In this document: piece after piece, positions 15,118 through 23,019 of the stretch
How positions within the stretch are numbered: position 1 is the first letter of the stretch
Layout of the letters: each line of letters starts with the position of its first letter
Assembly (NCBI GenBank): GCA_934454405.1
Contig: CAKSFN010000020.1
Span: 1 to 27,882 of the forward strand
Length of the DNA stretch: 27,882 bases
From: an uncultured Eubacteriales bacterium
Lineage (GTDB): Bacteria; Bacillota; Clostridia; Oscillospirales; UBA644
Direction of reading: 5' to 3'
Translations under genes and position numbers: made by a program
The notes under the pieces: generated by a model
What the model saw: the letters and a program-made list of their open reading frames with translations, nothing else
Database searches by the model: none
Told to the model about the DNA's origin: nothing

Positions 15118-16845
15118 TTACATCTTCCATTCGGCGGAAACGCGCTGCGCGTTTGCCATGCGGCTGTAAATGCCGTCTTCTTTTTCAAGTTCTTTCGGCG
15201 AGCCTTGCTGCGCCACTGTGCCGTCCGCAAGCACAACTATCTTATCCGCACCCGCAACGGTACGCATACGGTGCGCGATAACAAGTACGGTCTTGTCTTT
15301 TATCAAGCGGGAGAGGGATTCCTGTATAAGTGTTTCGTTTTCTACGTCGAGAGACGCCGTCGCTTCATCAAGCAATATTATCGGCGCATCTTTGAGAAAG
15401 GCACGCGCAATTGATATTCGCTGACGTTCGCCGCCAGAGAGTTCGCAACCGTTTTCTCCTATCTGCGAGTTCCATTTATCGGGGAGTTTTTCTGCGAATT
15501 CATCGCAATGCGCAAGTTTTGCCGCGGCCATAACTTCTTCATCCGTCGCGTTCTGTTTACCTATTCGGATATTTTCAATAACCGTGTTGTTGAAGAGGGT
15601 CACATCCTGGAACACGATTGAATAAAGCCCCATCAGCGTTTCGGGGTCGGTTTTCGAAACGTCCATCCCGCCTACGGTTATTCTGCCTTTGTCTATATCC
15701 CAGAAACGTGCCGCAAGGCGGGAAACGGTCGTTTTGCCGCCGCCAGAAGGTCCGATAAGCGCGGTAACTTCTCCCTGTTTTGCGGTGAAAGAGACGTCAC
15801 GGAGCACCTGTTCGTTTTTGTTGTAAGAGAAGCCCACATGGTCAAAAACGATGTCGCAGCCGTTATTTGTCAGCGTTTCCGAACCCTCCTGTATCGGGTG
15901 TTCGAGAATTTCGTTCATTCGTTCGCATTGAATCTTTGAGGATATTATCGCCGCAAGGTTTTGCAACGACATCGTCATCGGGTCGTAAAGTCTCGAAACA
16001 AGAAGCAGGAACATAAAGAACGTCAGCACGTCGAGAGAACCGTTTGCCAAAAGAATGCCGCCTACAAGTGCCACAGTCGCTATCCCGAATTTGAGAATCA
16101 TCTGTGAGGACGAAACGAAAAGCGCCGTTCCGAGTTCCGATTTTATCGCTCTTTTTTCGACCGCGTTTATCTTTTTGTCAAGTCCCGCAAGATATTCGCC
16201 ATCGGCATTGTTTGAGCGCAGGTCGCGTATGGATTCGAGACACTCCTGAATGCCGTCCGCGCACGCCATTTTCGCTTTCATGGATTTTCTGCCGAGCGCG
16301 TTCTGTATCTTTGCGGAAAAGATAACGATACAGAAAGATATGGGGAGCACCCAGAGCGCGGCAAGAGCCATTCTCCAATCAAAGAAAAACAAACTGATTG
16401 CTATAATTGTTGTCGATATAAGCGAACCGACAAGTTCGGGTATCCAATGCGAAGACGCCGTTTCAAGCGTTGCGCAGTCCGCCATTATCGTGCTTGTCAG
16501 GTCTGACAAGTCTTTTTTGCCGAAGAATGAAAGGGGAATCTTTCTCAATTTTTCGGCAAGAGCTATTCTTCTGACACCGCTTTCCTTGTATGTTGCGAAG
16601 AAGTTGGATTTATATTGGAAATACGTTGCCACGAAAATGAGCGCGAGGCTGGCGAATATTCCGCAGATATAGAACGTTCTGTTTTCATTCATTCCTCCGT
16701 TTAAGAGGTCTCTGACCATAAAGTAAAGCAACGCCACGGGAAACATCAGCACTATGTCGTAAACTGTATTCGCGACAAAGGCTTTTATCATATCGCGTGC
16801 GCCTTTTTCGGAAAGCGCGAATTTTTTACGAAGCAATTTAATCAT
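15118..16845 (-). CDS. ABC transporter, fused permease/ATPase, second half of a heterodimer
   Basis: The protein has about 575 residues: six membrane helices in the first ~310, then one nucleotide-binding domain. That domain has Walker A GPSGGGKTT, Q-loop SIVFQDVTLF, signature LSGGERQRISIARAF, Walker B PIILLDEATASLD and switch AHRMRTV. All catalytic residues are present. ATG 16845 is chosen because AGGTG lies 6 bases before it; GTG 16854 is the longer alternative. It overlaps the end of the partner gene by 8 bases, so the two half-transporters are translationally coupled and surely form one heterodimer. Exporter-fold transporters can export lipids, peptides or drugs. Members of the Ybt/Irt branch instead import siderophores, and the partner's D-loop and the nearby iron genes favour that reading. 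Confidence 0.87.
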   Translation of the reverse strand: MIKLLRKKFALSEKGARDMIKAFVANTVYDIVLMFPVALLYFMVRDLLNGGMNENRTFYICGIFASLALIFVATYFQYKSNFFATYKESGVRRIALAEKLRKIPLSFFGKKDLSDLTSTIMADCATLETASSHWIPELVGSLISTTIIAISLFFFDWRMALAALWVLPISFCIVIFSAKIQNALGRKSMKAKMACADGIQECLESIRDLRSNNADGEYLAGLDKKINAVEKRAIKSELGTALFVSSSQMILKFGIATVALVGGILLANGSLDVLTFFMFLLLVSRLYDPMTMSLQNLAAIISSKIQCERMNEILEHPIQEGSETLTNNGCDIVFDHVGFSYNKNEQVLRDVSFTAKQGEVTALIGPSGGGKTTVSRLAARFWDIDKGRITVGGMDVSKTDPETLMGLYSIVFQDVTLFNNTVIENIRIGKQNATDEEVMAAAKLAHCDEFAEKLPDKWNSQIGENGCELSGGERQRISIARAFLKDAPIILLDEATASLDVENETLIQESLSRLIKDKTVLVIAHRMRTVAGADKIVVLADGTVAQQGSPKELEKEDGIYSRMANAQRVSAEWKM

Positions 16846-18613
16846 TGCGAACACCTACTTTCCAATTTGCGGAACGGTTGTATTCGTCCCACATTTTAGC
16901 ATAAAGTCCGTCGGACTTTGTTAAAGTGTCATGTGTTCCGCTTTCCGCGACTTTGCCGTTTTCGAGAACATATATTCTGTCCGCGTTCGTAACGGTTGAA
17001 AGTCTGTGCGCTATCATGATGACCGTTTTACCTTTCGACATTGCGGAAAACGCTTCCTGAACCTTTGTTTCGTTGTCGGGGTCGGCAAATGCGGTTGCCT
17101 CGTCAAGAATGAGTATCGGAGAGTTTTTCAGCATTACCCGTGCGATGGATATTCGCTGCTGTTCTCCGCCCGAAAGATAAACCCCATTTGCGCCGATAAC
17201 AGTATCAACGCCGTTCGGAAGTTTTTCTGCTATATCGTCGCATTGTGCGTCATGCAGCGCCTTTAACACTTCTTCTTTTGTCGCGTTCGGCTTCGAGAGC
17301 CTTACGTTGTCAAGTACGGACATTTTAAGAAGTCTTGCGTCCTGAAAAACGAAAGAAACGGTCTCCGAAAGTTCTTTTTTCGGAATATCGCGCACATCTA
17401 CTCCGCCTATCAGTATCTGTCCCTCGGTAGTGTCCCAAAATCGCGCGATAAGGCTTGCAAGCGTTGTTTTACCGCCGCCCGAGGGACCTACGAGCGCGAT
17501 ATGTTCTCCCGGAGCGACCGTCAGATCTACGCCGTCTATTGCGTTTTCTGCCGCTTCCGCATATCTGAATTCTACTCCCGAGAGTTTTATTGAGTTGTCT
17601 TTCGGGTGCTTCGGTGTTTTTGTCTCTTCAAGAGGTTTCATATCCAAAACGGATTCTATTCTCTTCATCGCGTCGGCAACTATCATTTTGTTTTCACTTG
17701 AAAACATTATTTTCGTAAGCGTTACCGTTATTACGGGAGTTACTATGATATAGAACAGCAAGTCAACGAAAAAAGAAGTCGTTACGCCCGAAGATGTGAA
17801 TACCATCGCCGCTGCGATAAGAACCGCAAAAACGGCATTGATTATCGTCGTATAACCCATCATCGGAAGCATCATATCTTTGGTGTAAGATATGACCCAT
17901 TTTTCGTATTCGTCTATTGAGCCTTTGAATTTCTTGAAAGAAAAGACCGATTGTCCGAATGTTTTGACAACGGGTATTCCGCGCACATATTCAACCGCTT
18001 CGTTTGACATATTGTCGAGCGCGTTCTGATACTCTTCCATTTTCTTTTTCATTTTTGAACCCGTCATTGAGGACATTATCAAAAATGCCAGAACCACGGG
18101 GACAAGGCTCAAAAGCCCAAGTCTCCAATCAAAGAAAAGAAGCAATGCGATAAGCCCTATGGGCGTTGCCATGGCCCCCGCCGAGTCAGGCAGTTGGTGC
18201 GCCAGATACGTTTCTGTTGCGGCGCTTGCTTCGTTGACGGTTTTTCTCATTTTGCCGCTTCCGATACCGTCCATAAATCCGAGCGGAAGCGTTGCGATAT
18301 GGTGCATTGCGTCTTTGCGTATGTTTGCCTGAACTCTGAATGCCGCAATATGCGAGCACATAAGCGCGCCGATGTAGACGAGCATGGCACCGACGGCAAA
18401 GACGACCGCCATAATGCCGTTGTGTGTGAGTGATGTCGCATTTTCGTAATTCGGAGCGACGTCAAGAACTTCTTTTATTATCTTCCAGATATAAATAAAC
18501 GGGACAAGCGCCAAAAGGGCACTGATGACCGACAGCACCCATGATGCATACGTCAGCCACCTGAAATTGCCCGCATAATCCAAAAGTTTTTGCAAGTCCG
18601 ATTTTTTTTTCAA
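16838..18613 (-). CDS. ABC transporter, fused permease/ATPase, first half of a heterodimer (Ybt/Irt-like D-loop)
   Basis: The protein has about 591 residues with six membrane helices followed by a complete nucleotide-binding domain: GPSGGGKTTLA, FVFQDARLL, LSGGEQQRISIARVM, Walker B PILILDEATAFADPDNE and AHRLSTV. The ATAFADPDNE D-loop, in place of the usual ATSALD, is what I remember from the YbtP/YbtQ and IrtA/IrtB siderophore importers. The start is TTG 18613: GGAGGT lies 7 bases upstream (18626-18621), and the longer in-frame start at 18706 would begin upstream of the likely -10 region and lacks a site. Its partner follows with an 8-base overlap. The pair has its own leader and terminator, downstream of the iron genes. 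I see no iron-type palindrome here, so iron control is unproven. Confidence 0.85.
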   Translation of the reverse strand: MKKKSDLQKLLDYAGNFRWLTYASWVLSVISALLALVPFIYIWKIIKEVLDVAPNYENATSLTHNGIMAVVFAVGAMLVYIGALMCSHIAAFRVQANIRKDAMHHIATLPLGFMDGIGSGKMRKTVNEASAATETYLAHQLPDSAGAMATPIGLIALLLFFDWRLGLLSLVPVVLAFLIMSSMTGSKMKKKMEEYQNALDNMSNEAVEYVRGIPVVKTFGQSVFSFKKFKGSIDEYEKWVISYTKDMMLPMMGYTTIINAVFAVLIAAAMVFTSSGVTTSFFVDLLFYIIVTPVITVTLTKIMFSSENKMIVADAMKRIESVLDMKPLEETKTPKHPKDNSIKLSGVEFRYAEAAENAIDGVDLTVAPGEHIALVGPSGGGKTTLASLIARFWDTTEGQILIGGVDVRDIPKKELSETVSFVFQDARLLKMSVLDNVRLSKPNATKEEVLKALHDAQCDDIAEKLPNGVDTVIGANGVYLSGGEQQRISIARVMLKNSPILILDEATAFADPDNETKVQEAFSAMSKGKTVIMIAHRLSTVTNADRIYVLENGKVAESGTHDTLTKSDGLYAKMWDEYNRSANWKVGVRND

Positions 18614-18633
18614 ATCGGTTACCTCCTTTTTGT

Positions 18634-18647
18634 TCGGATAATTCCGA
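18634..18647. promoter_or_regulatory. Small inverted repeat in the ABC operon leader
   Basis: TCGGATAATTCCGA is a perfect 5-4-5 inverted repeat located 8 bases upstream of the GGAGGT site. A possible -10 (TATTAT on the - strand, 18673-18668) lies just upstream, without a clear -35. It could be an operator or a small 5' UTR hairpin. Confidence 0.25.
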
Positions 18648-18728
18648 GCCTCATTGTTTTCGCTGTTATAATAGCACTTTTCGCTTGTCTTTTCCGCTCC
18701 GATCAAGGGGGCTGGTCACCGTTCGGAT

Positions 18729-18764
18729 AAAAAAGGCAAAGTCATTGCAAACCTTGCTTTTTTT
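18729..18764 (-). terminator. Probable terminator after flavodoxin
   Basis: On the - strand, an imperfect hairpin pairs AAAAAAGCAAGG with CTTTGCCTTTTTT (one bulge) and ends in six T residues. It sits about 20 bases after the flavodoxin stop codon and separates it from the ABC operon. Confidence 0.5.
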
Positions 18765-18783
18765 GAAGTATTTTAACGGTTTT

Positions 18784-19206
18784 TTAAGCAAGCGCAGCGC
18801 CGAGTGCTTTGCACTCATCCTGTGCCAATTCATCGGGCGCTTCATTGCAGATAACGCTGTCGCACGCAAGCACCGCTCCGTCCGATTTGCATCTGTCTTC
18901 CCAAGAACGCATCCATTCGCCGTCGCCCCAGCCGTAAGACCCGAAAAGAGCAATCTTTTTGCCGTTCAATGCGGCTTCGCAAGCGGTGAACATGGGGTCG
19001 AATTCCTCTTCTTCAAGCACTTCCGCGCCCATGGCGGGACAACCGAACGCTATCGCGTCATATTCCGCAACCGCCGCAGCGTTGAATTCGCCTGCGGTCA
19101 AAATGGAAGCGTCCGCACCTTTTGATTTGACGCCCTCGGCAACCGCCGCAGCCATTGCCTCCGTGTTTCCCGTTCCGCTCCAATAAACTATTGCAACTTT
19201 ACTCAT
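18784..19206 (-). CDS. Flavodoxin
   Basis: The 140-residue protein is a short-chain flavodoxin. The phosphate-binding loop of FMN, SGTGNTEAM, follows beta-strand 1 (VAIVYW). The FMN ring contacts sit in FGCPAMGAE (residues about 54-62) and FGSYGWGDGEWM (about 88-99). Flavodoxin carries electrons in place of ferredoxin and is commonly induced when iron is scarce. That fits its position as the last gene after DUF2325 and DUF3793, downstream of an iron-type operator. It starts 27 bases after the DUF3793 stop. The ribosome binding site is weak (AAAGG more than 10 bases upstream), so translation may depend on coupling. The identification is firm; iron control is inferred. Confidence 0.9.
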   Translation of the reverse strand: MSKVAIVYWSGTGNTEAMAAAVAEGVKSKGADASILTAGEFNAAAVAEYDAIAFGCPAMGAEVLEEEEFDPMFTACEAALNGKKIALFGSYGWGDGEWMRSWEDRCKSDGAVLACDSVICNEAPDELAQDECKALGAALA

Positions 19207-19233
19207 CTTTTACTACCAACCTTTCATTTTATA

Positions 19234-19785
19234 TCAACCCGCAACGGTCAACCGCTCGATTGATTTACCCTTTGAGAATTGCTCCGCATACACGCGGGAA
19301 CACTTTTTGAAGTTTGCGAATTTCTTTTTTGCCAGACATTCGTCCCCGTAGACTTTCCAACAGCCGGAGCACTTACAGCACGCGCCGCCGTTTTCTACAA
19401 AGCCTTCGACGTCTTCGGGCGGATAACCGAGAAAAAGCCCTATTTCATGCGGAAATTCACCGTTATCTTCGAGACGTTTTATCAGTTCCGTGATACAGCC
19501 GCACGGCGTCAAATCTTTATATCCGAATCTCCGCAACAACTGCGCCGCAAGTTCGTTTTGCAGGTCTCGTTCGAGTTTTGACGGACGGTAAAGATAAAGG
19601 AGTGCAGAGTTTGCGCCTATCTTTACGGGTATCAGCCTTATTCCTTTGTGCGAAAGCGTTCTGTTGAAATCTCGGATATTTGCCCATAAACGTTTTTTGC
19701 AAACAAATCTGCAAGGGAACAGGTTCGCCGTTTTCAATCCCGCAAGGGTAGGAGCCCCTTGTTCGATAATCATTTGCTCAAACAT
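19234..19785 (-). CDS. DUF3793 family protein
   Basis: The 183-residue cytosolic protein matches DUF3793 as I remember it. The features are a central YRPSKLERDLQN, a LRRFGY segment, the core PHEIGLFLGYPPEDVEGF, and a Cys-rich stretch CCKCSGCWKVYGDEC ending in a further FKKC. The clustered Cys could hold a metal or iron-sulfur centre. No function is established. In clostridia it is often found next to DUF2325, flavodoxin and feo genes, as here. Its start overlaps the upstream DUF2325 gene by 16 bases. The GGAGG site lies inside a perfect 14-bp palindrome TTCCTCCGGAGGAA (19790-19803), which suggests that translation of DUF2325 opens this site (coupling). Confidence 0.87.
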   Translation of the reverse strand: MFEQMIIEQGAPTLAGLKTANLFPCRFVCKKRLWANIRDFNRTLSHKGIRLIPVKIGANSALLYLYRPSKLERDLQNELAAQLLRRFGYKDLTPCGCITELIKRLEDNGEFPHEIGLFLGYPPEDVEGFVENGGACCKCSGCWKVYGDECLAKKKFANFKKCSRVYAEQFSKGKSIERLTVAG

Positions 19786-20078
19786 ACGTTTCCTCCGGAG
19801 GAATGTGTGTCAAGAATCCCTTTAAGCGCCGTCATCGAACTTGAATGACAACGCGCGATGACCGTTCCGAGTCCTTTTGTTTCGGAAAGCGCGCTTTTTA
19901 CCATTTTGTGTGACATCGTGCTTGTGAAAAGCACAAGCAGATCGGGTCTTCCTATTTTGGATTTGAAAGATGTCCCCGTCATTTTTGTCAAAACCTTAAC
20001 GTCATAATTGTACTGCTCGCAAATATCTTTGTATTGGCGTTCCATTCTCTCGTTTCCGCCTACTATTACGACACTCAT
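19770..20078 (-). CDS. DUF2325 domain protein
   Basis: The 102-residue protein has the typical DUF2325 layout. It opens with a Rossmann-like MSVVIVGGNERMERQYKDIC, then a middle strand DLLVLFTSTMSHKMVKSA, and a closing VIARCHSSS segment with conserved Cys/His/Ser. Such proteins are small cytosolic domains of unknown role, often near metal and redox genes. GGAG lies about 8 bases upstream of ATG 20078. That ATG overlaps the TGA of the start-less frame upstream by four bases. A perfect iron-type palindrome sits 23-40 bases upstream of the start. It is the first gene of the DUF2325-DUF3793-flavodoxin unit. Confidence 0.87.
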   Translation of the reverse strand: MSVVIVGGNERMERQYKDICEQYNYDVKVLTKMTGTSFKSKIGRPDLLVLFTSTMSHKMVKSALSETKGLGTVIARCHSSSMTALKGILDTHSSGGNVCLSK

Positions 20079-20437
20079 TTTTTCATCTCCTTTGAAATTC
20101 GGTTAGCGTTTGCTAACCATAGCTTTTGAAAATCAGCCGCTTTCGCGGCAACTTGCTTTACGGTCGATTTTGAAACCGACTCTTTCGATAATTTAAATCT
20201 CCCGCGTTTTTCGGATTCGGTATACTGTGAAAATCGTATTCCGTCCGCTCCGAAAAACAGCGGTTTTGCGCTGCTTTCATTTTTGCTGTCTGTTACGCCG
20301 ACGGGAAAAGAAAGACATCCGTCTTTTTTCGTGAATATATCGACAGCCGGAACGGAAGCGCAGAATATTGCGGTTCGGCAGGCATCGGCAGCTGCCGTCG
20401 AAGATCTTGCGTTTCCTGTTCCGCTGTTCGAACAAGT
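20075..20437 (-). pseudogene. Open frame without start codon, possible gene remnant
   Basis: One - strand frame stays open for 120 codons from a TAA at 20440-20438 to a TGA at 20077-20075. It contains no ATG, GTG or TTG except one ATG three codons before the stop. The TGA overlaps the DUF2325 ATG by four bases (ATGA), as in true operons. The conceptual product looks protein-like (segments FFGADGIRFSQYTE and AAKAADFQKLWLANANRI) and codons are rich in RNY types. I do not recognise it. It may be the 3' part of a deleted gene, a frame using a rare start such as CTG 20260, or chance. The operator at 20101-20118 lies within the frame, which argues against a maintained gene. Confidence 0.35.
20101..20118. 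promoter_or_regulatory. Iron-type operator before DUF2325 (perfect palindrome)
   Basis: GGTTAGCGTTTGCTAACC, with 7-bp arms and a 4-base centre and no mismatch, is the best copy of the motif in the window. It lies just upstream of the DUF2325 ribosome binding site, the right place for repression of the flavodoxin unit. No clear -35/-10 could be fixed around it. Confidence 0.75.
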
Positions 20438-20457
20438 TTAGTATAGGATATTACCGA

Positions 20458-20709
20458 TTATCTGGAAAACAGTCCCTTTTTAACATAGGATTCAGAGACG
20501 ACAGAGACAACTTCGTATCCCGTGTCCGTTATAGCTCTTCTGAGTTTCTGTTCATCGAGCGGCATTTCCGAAATTATTTCGCAAATGCCCTTTTTGTGCG
20601 AAGAATTGACCTTTTTAACGGAAAATTCTCTTCTTATACAGTCGTTGACGTGTGCTTCACACATTCCGCAAGCCATTCCGTTAATGTTAATCGTTGTTTT
20701 GATCATCAT
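20458..20709 (-). CDS. Heavy-metal-associated (HMA) domain peptide
   Basis: The 83-residue protein starts with the ferredoxin-like HMA fold. Strand 1 is TTININGMACGMCEAHV, carrying the metal-binding pair Cys14-x-x-Cys17 flanked by Met12 and Met16. The later segments fit the rest of the fold (VKKVNSSHKKGICEIISE, then LRRAITDTGYEVVSV). A basic tail KKGLFSR ends it. Such domains bind soft metals (usually Cu+ or Zn2+) as chaperones or as sensor parts. GGAGG lies 7 bases before ATG 20709. It follows the FtsX-type permease gene by 15 bases, so it is the third member of the ATPase-permease-HMA set. The metal is not predictable; the Met-flanked CxxC would suit copper, while the locus speaks for iron. 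Confidence 0.87.
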   Translation of the reverse strand: MMIKTTININGMACGMCEAHVNDCIRREFSVKKVNSSHKKGICEIISEMPLDEQKLRRAITDTGYEVVSVVSESYVKKGLFSR

Positions 20710-20724
20710 AAAACAGCCTCCTTA

Positions 20725-23010
20725 TTATTCCGCGCCTTTGAGCGCTTCGACCATATCTATCTTTTTGTTCTTTCTTGCAACCATCAGGCTGACAAGCAGG
20801 GAAACCGCGAACGTCAGCGCGGCGCTTGCCGCAATCGAAAGCACACTTACTCTTATTCTCAACTCATACTCGGAAGCCAGCTGTGTTACAAGGAAACTCA
20901 GCGTTCCCATACCTGCCGGGATACCGATGATAACGCCGATAACGGTTACCCACATATTCTGGCTGATAAGCAGTTTTCCTATCTTTCTGTTGCGGAAGCC
21001 GACAACTTTCAATGTTGCCATTTCGCGGTAACGCTCCGTGTAACTCATAACGCCGAGGTTGTAAAGAACCACTGTTCCGAGCACGGTTGCCGCGACGATA
21101 AGAACCGCCACCATCATATTCATAATTTCGTTGAAAGTGTCAAAAGAGTCTATTATCATCTGCTTTGACTGCACGCTCTTTATCGCGCTTTCCGCTTTTA
21201 TATCGGCTTTTTCCGTTGATGTATAAATCGAGTCGGCTTTAACGGCAATCCCTGCCTTTTCGGCATACTTCGGGCTGATAACGATATTCTCCGATACCGA
21301 ACGGATTATTCCGCTGATTTTAAGCGTGTATTCGTCGTCCGAACCATAGGGGCTTATAGTGACTGTATCGCCCTTTTTCAACTTGAATTCGTCCGAAAGA
21401 CGCTTGCAGATATAAGCGCCGTCGTCGCCTATGTTTTCAAAGTCCTTTGTTTCTGCGGACGGAAAACGCACCTTGTCCGTCGTCAGTTCATATACGTCAA
21501 GCGAAACCGCTTTTTCGTCAAGTTGTACGCTGACGGAAGCGGACCAGTCGCCGTCATACTTTTTGATGAGTTCTCGTATCTGTTCGTCCGTTGCGTCTTC
21601 CGAAACGTAAATTCTTGACGAATAGTTCGTCGCATCGTTGTAATACATATCGAGAAATGCCGCCATGGTGTCTCTCATTCCGAGAGAGCCGACGACGAGC
21701 AGCGTGCAGCCGATGATACCGATAAGGCTCATCGCCGTTCTCGACTTGTGGCGCATGGTGTCGCGCAGATTCCAACGTGTTCCGAAAGAAAGGCGGTGGA
21801 ACCATTTTGTCTTTTCTATCAGCAGATTTTTGACCTTTTTCGGAGTGTACGGTCTTAATGCGTCCGCGGGAGTGCCGTGAAGCATCTGCTTTACGGAAAG
21901 AAAGCCGATAAGTGTCAGCAGCGCGATTATCGCGGCAAGAATTATATAGCAGAACCAAGGAATACCGAGTTTCCATTCGGGCATATCAAGATATGTTCCC
22001 ATCGAGCCGTTAGGGTTCATCAGAAACCACGCCACAAAATATCCCAGCCCCACGCCGAACACCGAACCGATGATTCCTATCATAAACGCATACGAGGTAT
22101 AATGTCTCAAAATCCTCTTATCCTTGAATCCGAGCGCTTTGAGTGTGCCTATCTGCGTCTTTTCTTTCGCCGTCAGACGGTGCATCGTGGTAACCATCGT
22201 CAGCACGGCAATCAGCAAAAACAGAACGGGCATAACGGAGCCCATGGTTTTGCCCTCTTCCGCTTCGCCCTGCTGCGCCGCGTAAGAAGAGTTCTCGTCT
22301 TTTGACAGAACAAGAAGCGTCTTGTCAAGCGCAGCGTCTATCTTTTCCGCCATTTCTTTTTTCGAAAGGGAAGAAAGAATGTTTATCTGCGGATAAAACG
22401 CTGTCATTGCCGCTTTTTCGTACATGACGGGGGAGATATATGCAAACCCGTGAGTATTGTAATCGGGCATAAGCTGCGATGAGTCACGCACGCAAACAAG
22501 ATATTCGCTTGCCTTTATAAGTCCCTCTACCTTGCCCGAAATTTCTATCGTTTTGTATTTGAAAGTTATGTCGTCGCCGAGTTCAAAGCCGTTTGCTGCG
22601 GCGTATTTGTCCGAAAGCCAAACGCCGCTTTCACTTTTTGCGTCGTATTCTTTGCCCGAAATGAGGTAGGGTTTCGAAACGTTTTCGTTTTCGGTAACGG
22701 TCAGCGCCACGGTATCCCCGTTTTGCCCCTCAACGTCTGCGTTGACGCTCAAAAAACGGGAAGCGTCGTTTACTCCGTCAATATCTTTGACTTTGTTCAG
22801 GTCGTTTTCCGAAAAACCGCTGTCGGAAATTATTCTGAAATCCGCAAAGTTCGTCTTTTCGAAAAAAGAAGAGGTGTTGACATCAATGCTGACCCATTCC
22901 ATATTGAATCCCACAAAGATTCCGATGCCGAGGGCTATCATGATTATCATGGAAATGAACTGGGCTTTGTAAAGTCCCATCGTTCTCCACAATTTACGGA
23001 ATAACATCAT
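20725..23010 (-). CDS. FtsX/MacB-type ABC transporter permease
   Basis: The protein has about 761 residues and two FtsX-like permease units. An N-terminal helix (about residues 16-36) is followed by a large external domain (about 40-255) and three helices (about 260-280, 305-330, 350-375). A second unit has a helix near 425-450, another external domain and three C-terminal helices (about 625-650, 680-700, 720-745). Cytoplasmic turns GTLKALGFKDKRI and ATLKVVGFRNRKI are the typical coupling segments to the ATPase. Proteins of this type move lipoproteins, peptides or antimicrobials, or drive external mechanochemistry, and do not normally transport ions. ATG 23010 is chosen because AGGGG lies 5 bases upstream; GTG 23016 and ATG 23007 are alternatives. 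It starts directly after the ATPase stop. Confidence 0.85.
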   Translation of the reverse strand: MMLFRKLWRTMGLYKAQFISMIIMIALGIGIFVGFNMEWVSIDVNTSSFFEKTNFADFRIISDSGFSENDLNKVKDIDGVNDASRFLSVNADVEGQNGDTVALTVTENENVSKPYLISGKEYDAKSESGVWLSDKYAAANGFELGDDITFKYKTIEISGKVEGLIKASEYLVCVRDSSQLMPDYNTHGFAYISPVMYEKAAMTAFYPQINILSSLSKKEMAEKIDAALDKTLLVLSKDENSSYAAQQGEAEEGKTMGSVMPVLFLLIAVLTMVTTMHRLTAKEKTQIGTLKALGFKDKRILRHYTSYAFMIGIIGSVFGVGLGYFVAWFLMNPNGSMGTYLDMPEWKLGIPWFCYIILAAIIALLTLIGFLSVKQMLHGTPADALRPYTPKKVKNLLIEKTKWFHRLSFGTRWNLRDTMRHKSRTAMSLIGIIGCTLLVVGSLGMRDTMAAFLDMYYNDATNYSSRIYVSEDATDEQIRELIKKYDGDWSASVSVQLDEKAVSLDVYELTTDKVRFPSAETKDFENIGDDGAYICKRLSDEFKLKKGDTVTISPYGSDDEYTLKISGIIRSVSENIVISPKYAEKAGIAVKADSIYTSTEKADIKAESAIKSVQSKQMIIDSFDTFNEIMNMMVAVLIVAATVLGTVVLYNLGVMSYTERYREMATLKVVGFRNRKIGKLLISQNMWVTVIGVIIGIPAGMGTLSFLVTQLASEYELRIRVSVLSIAASAALTFAVSLLVSLMVARKNKKIDMVEALKGAE

Positions 23011-23019
23011 CTCCACCCC

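Noticed and set aside
18614..18706. 31-residue extension of the first ABC half-transporter
   Set aside because: GGAGGT sits correctly before TTG 18613, the extension is not transporter-like, and it overlaps the likely promoter region.
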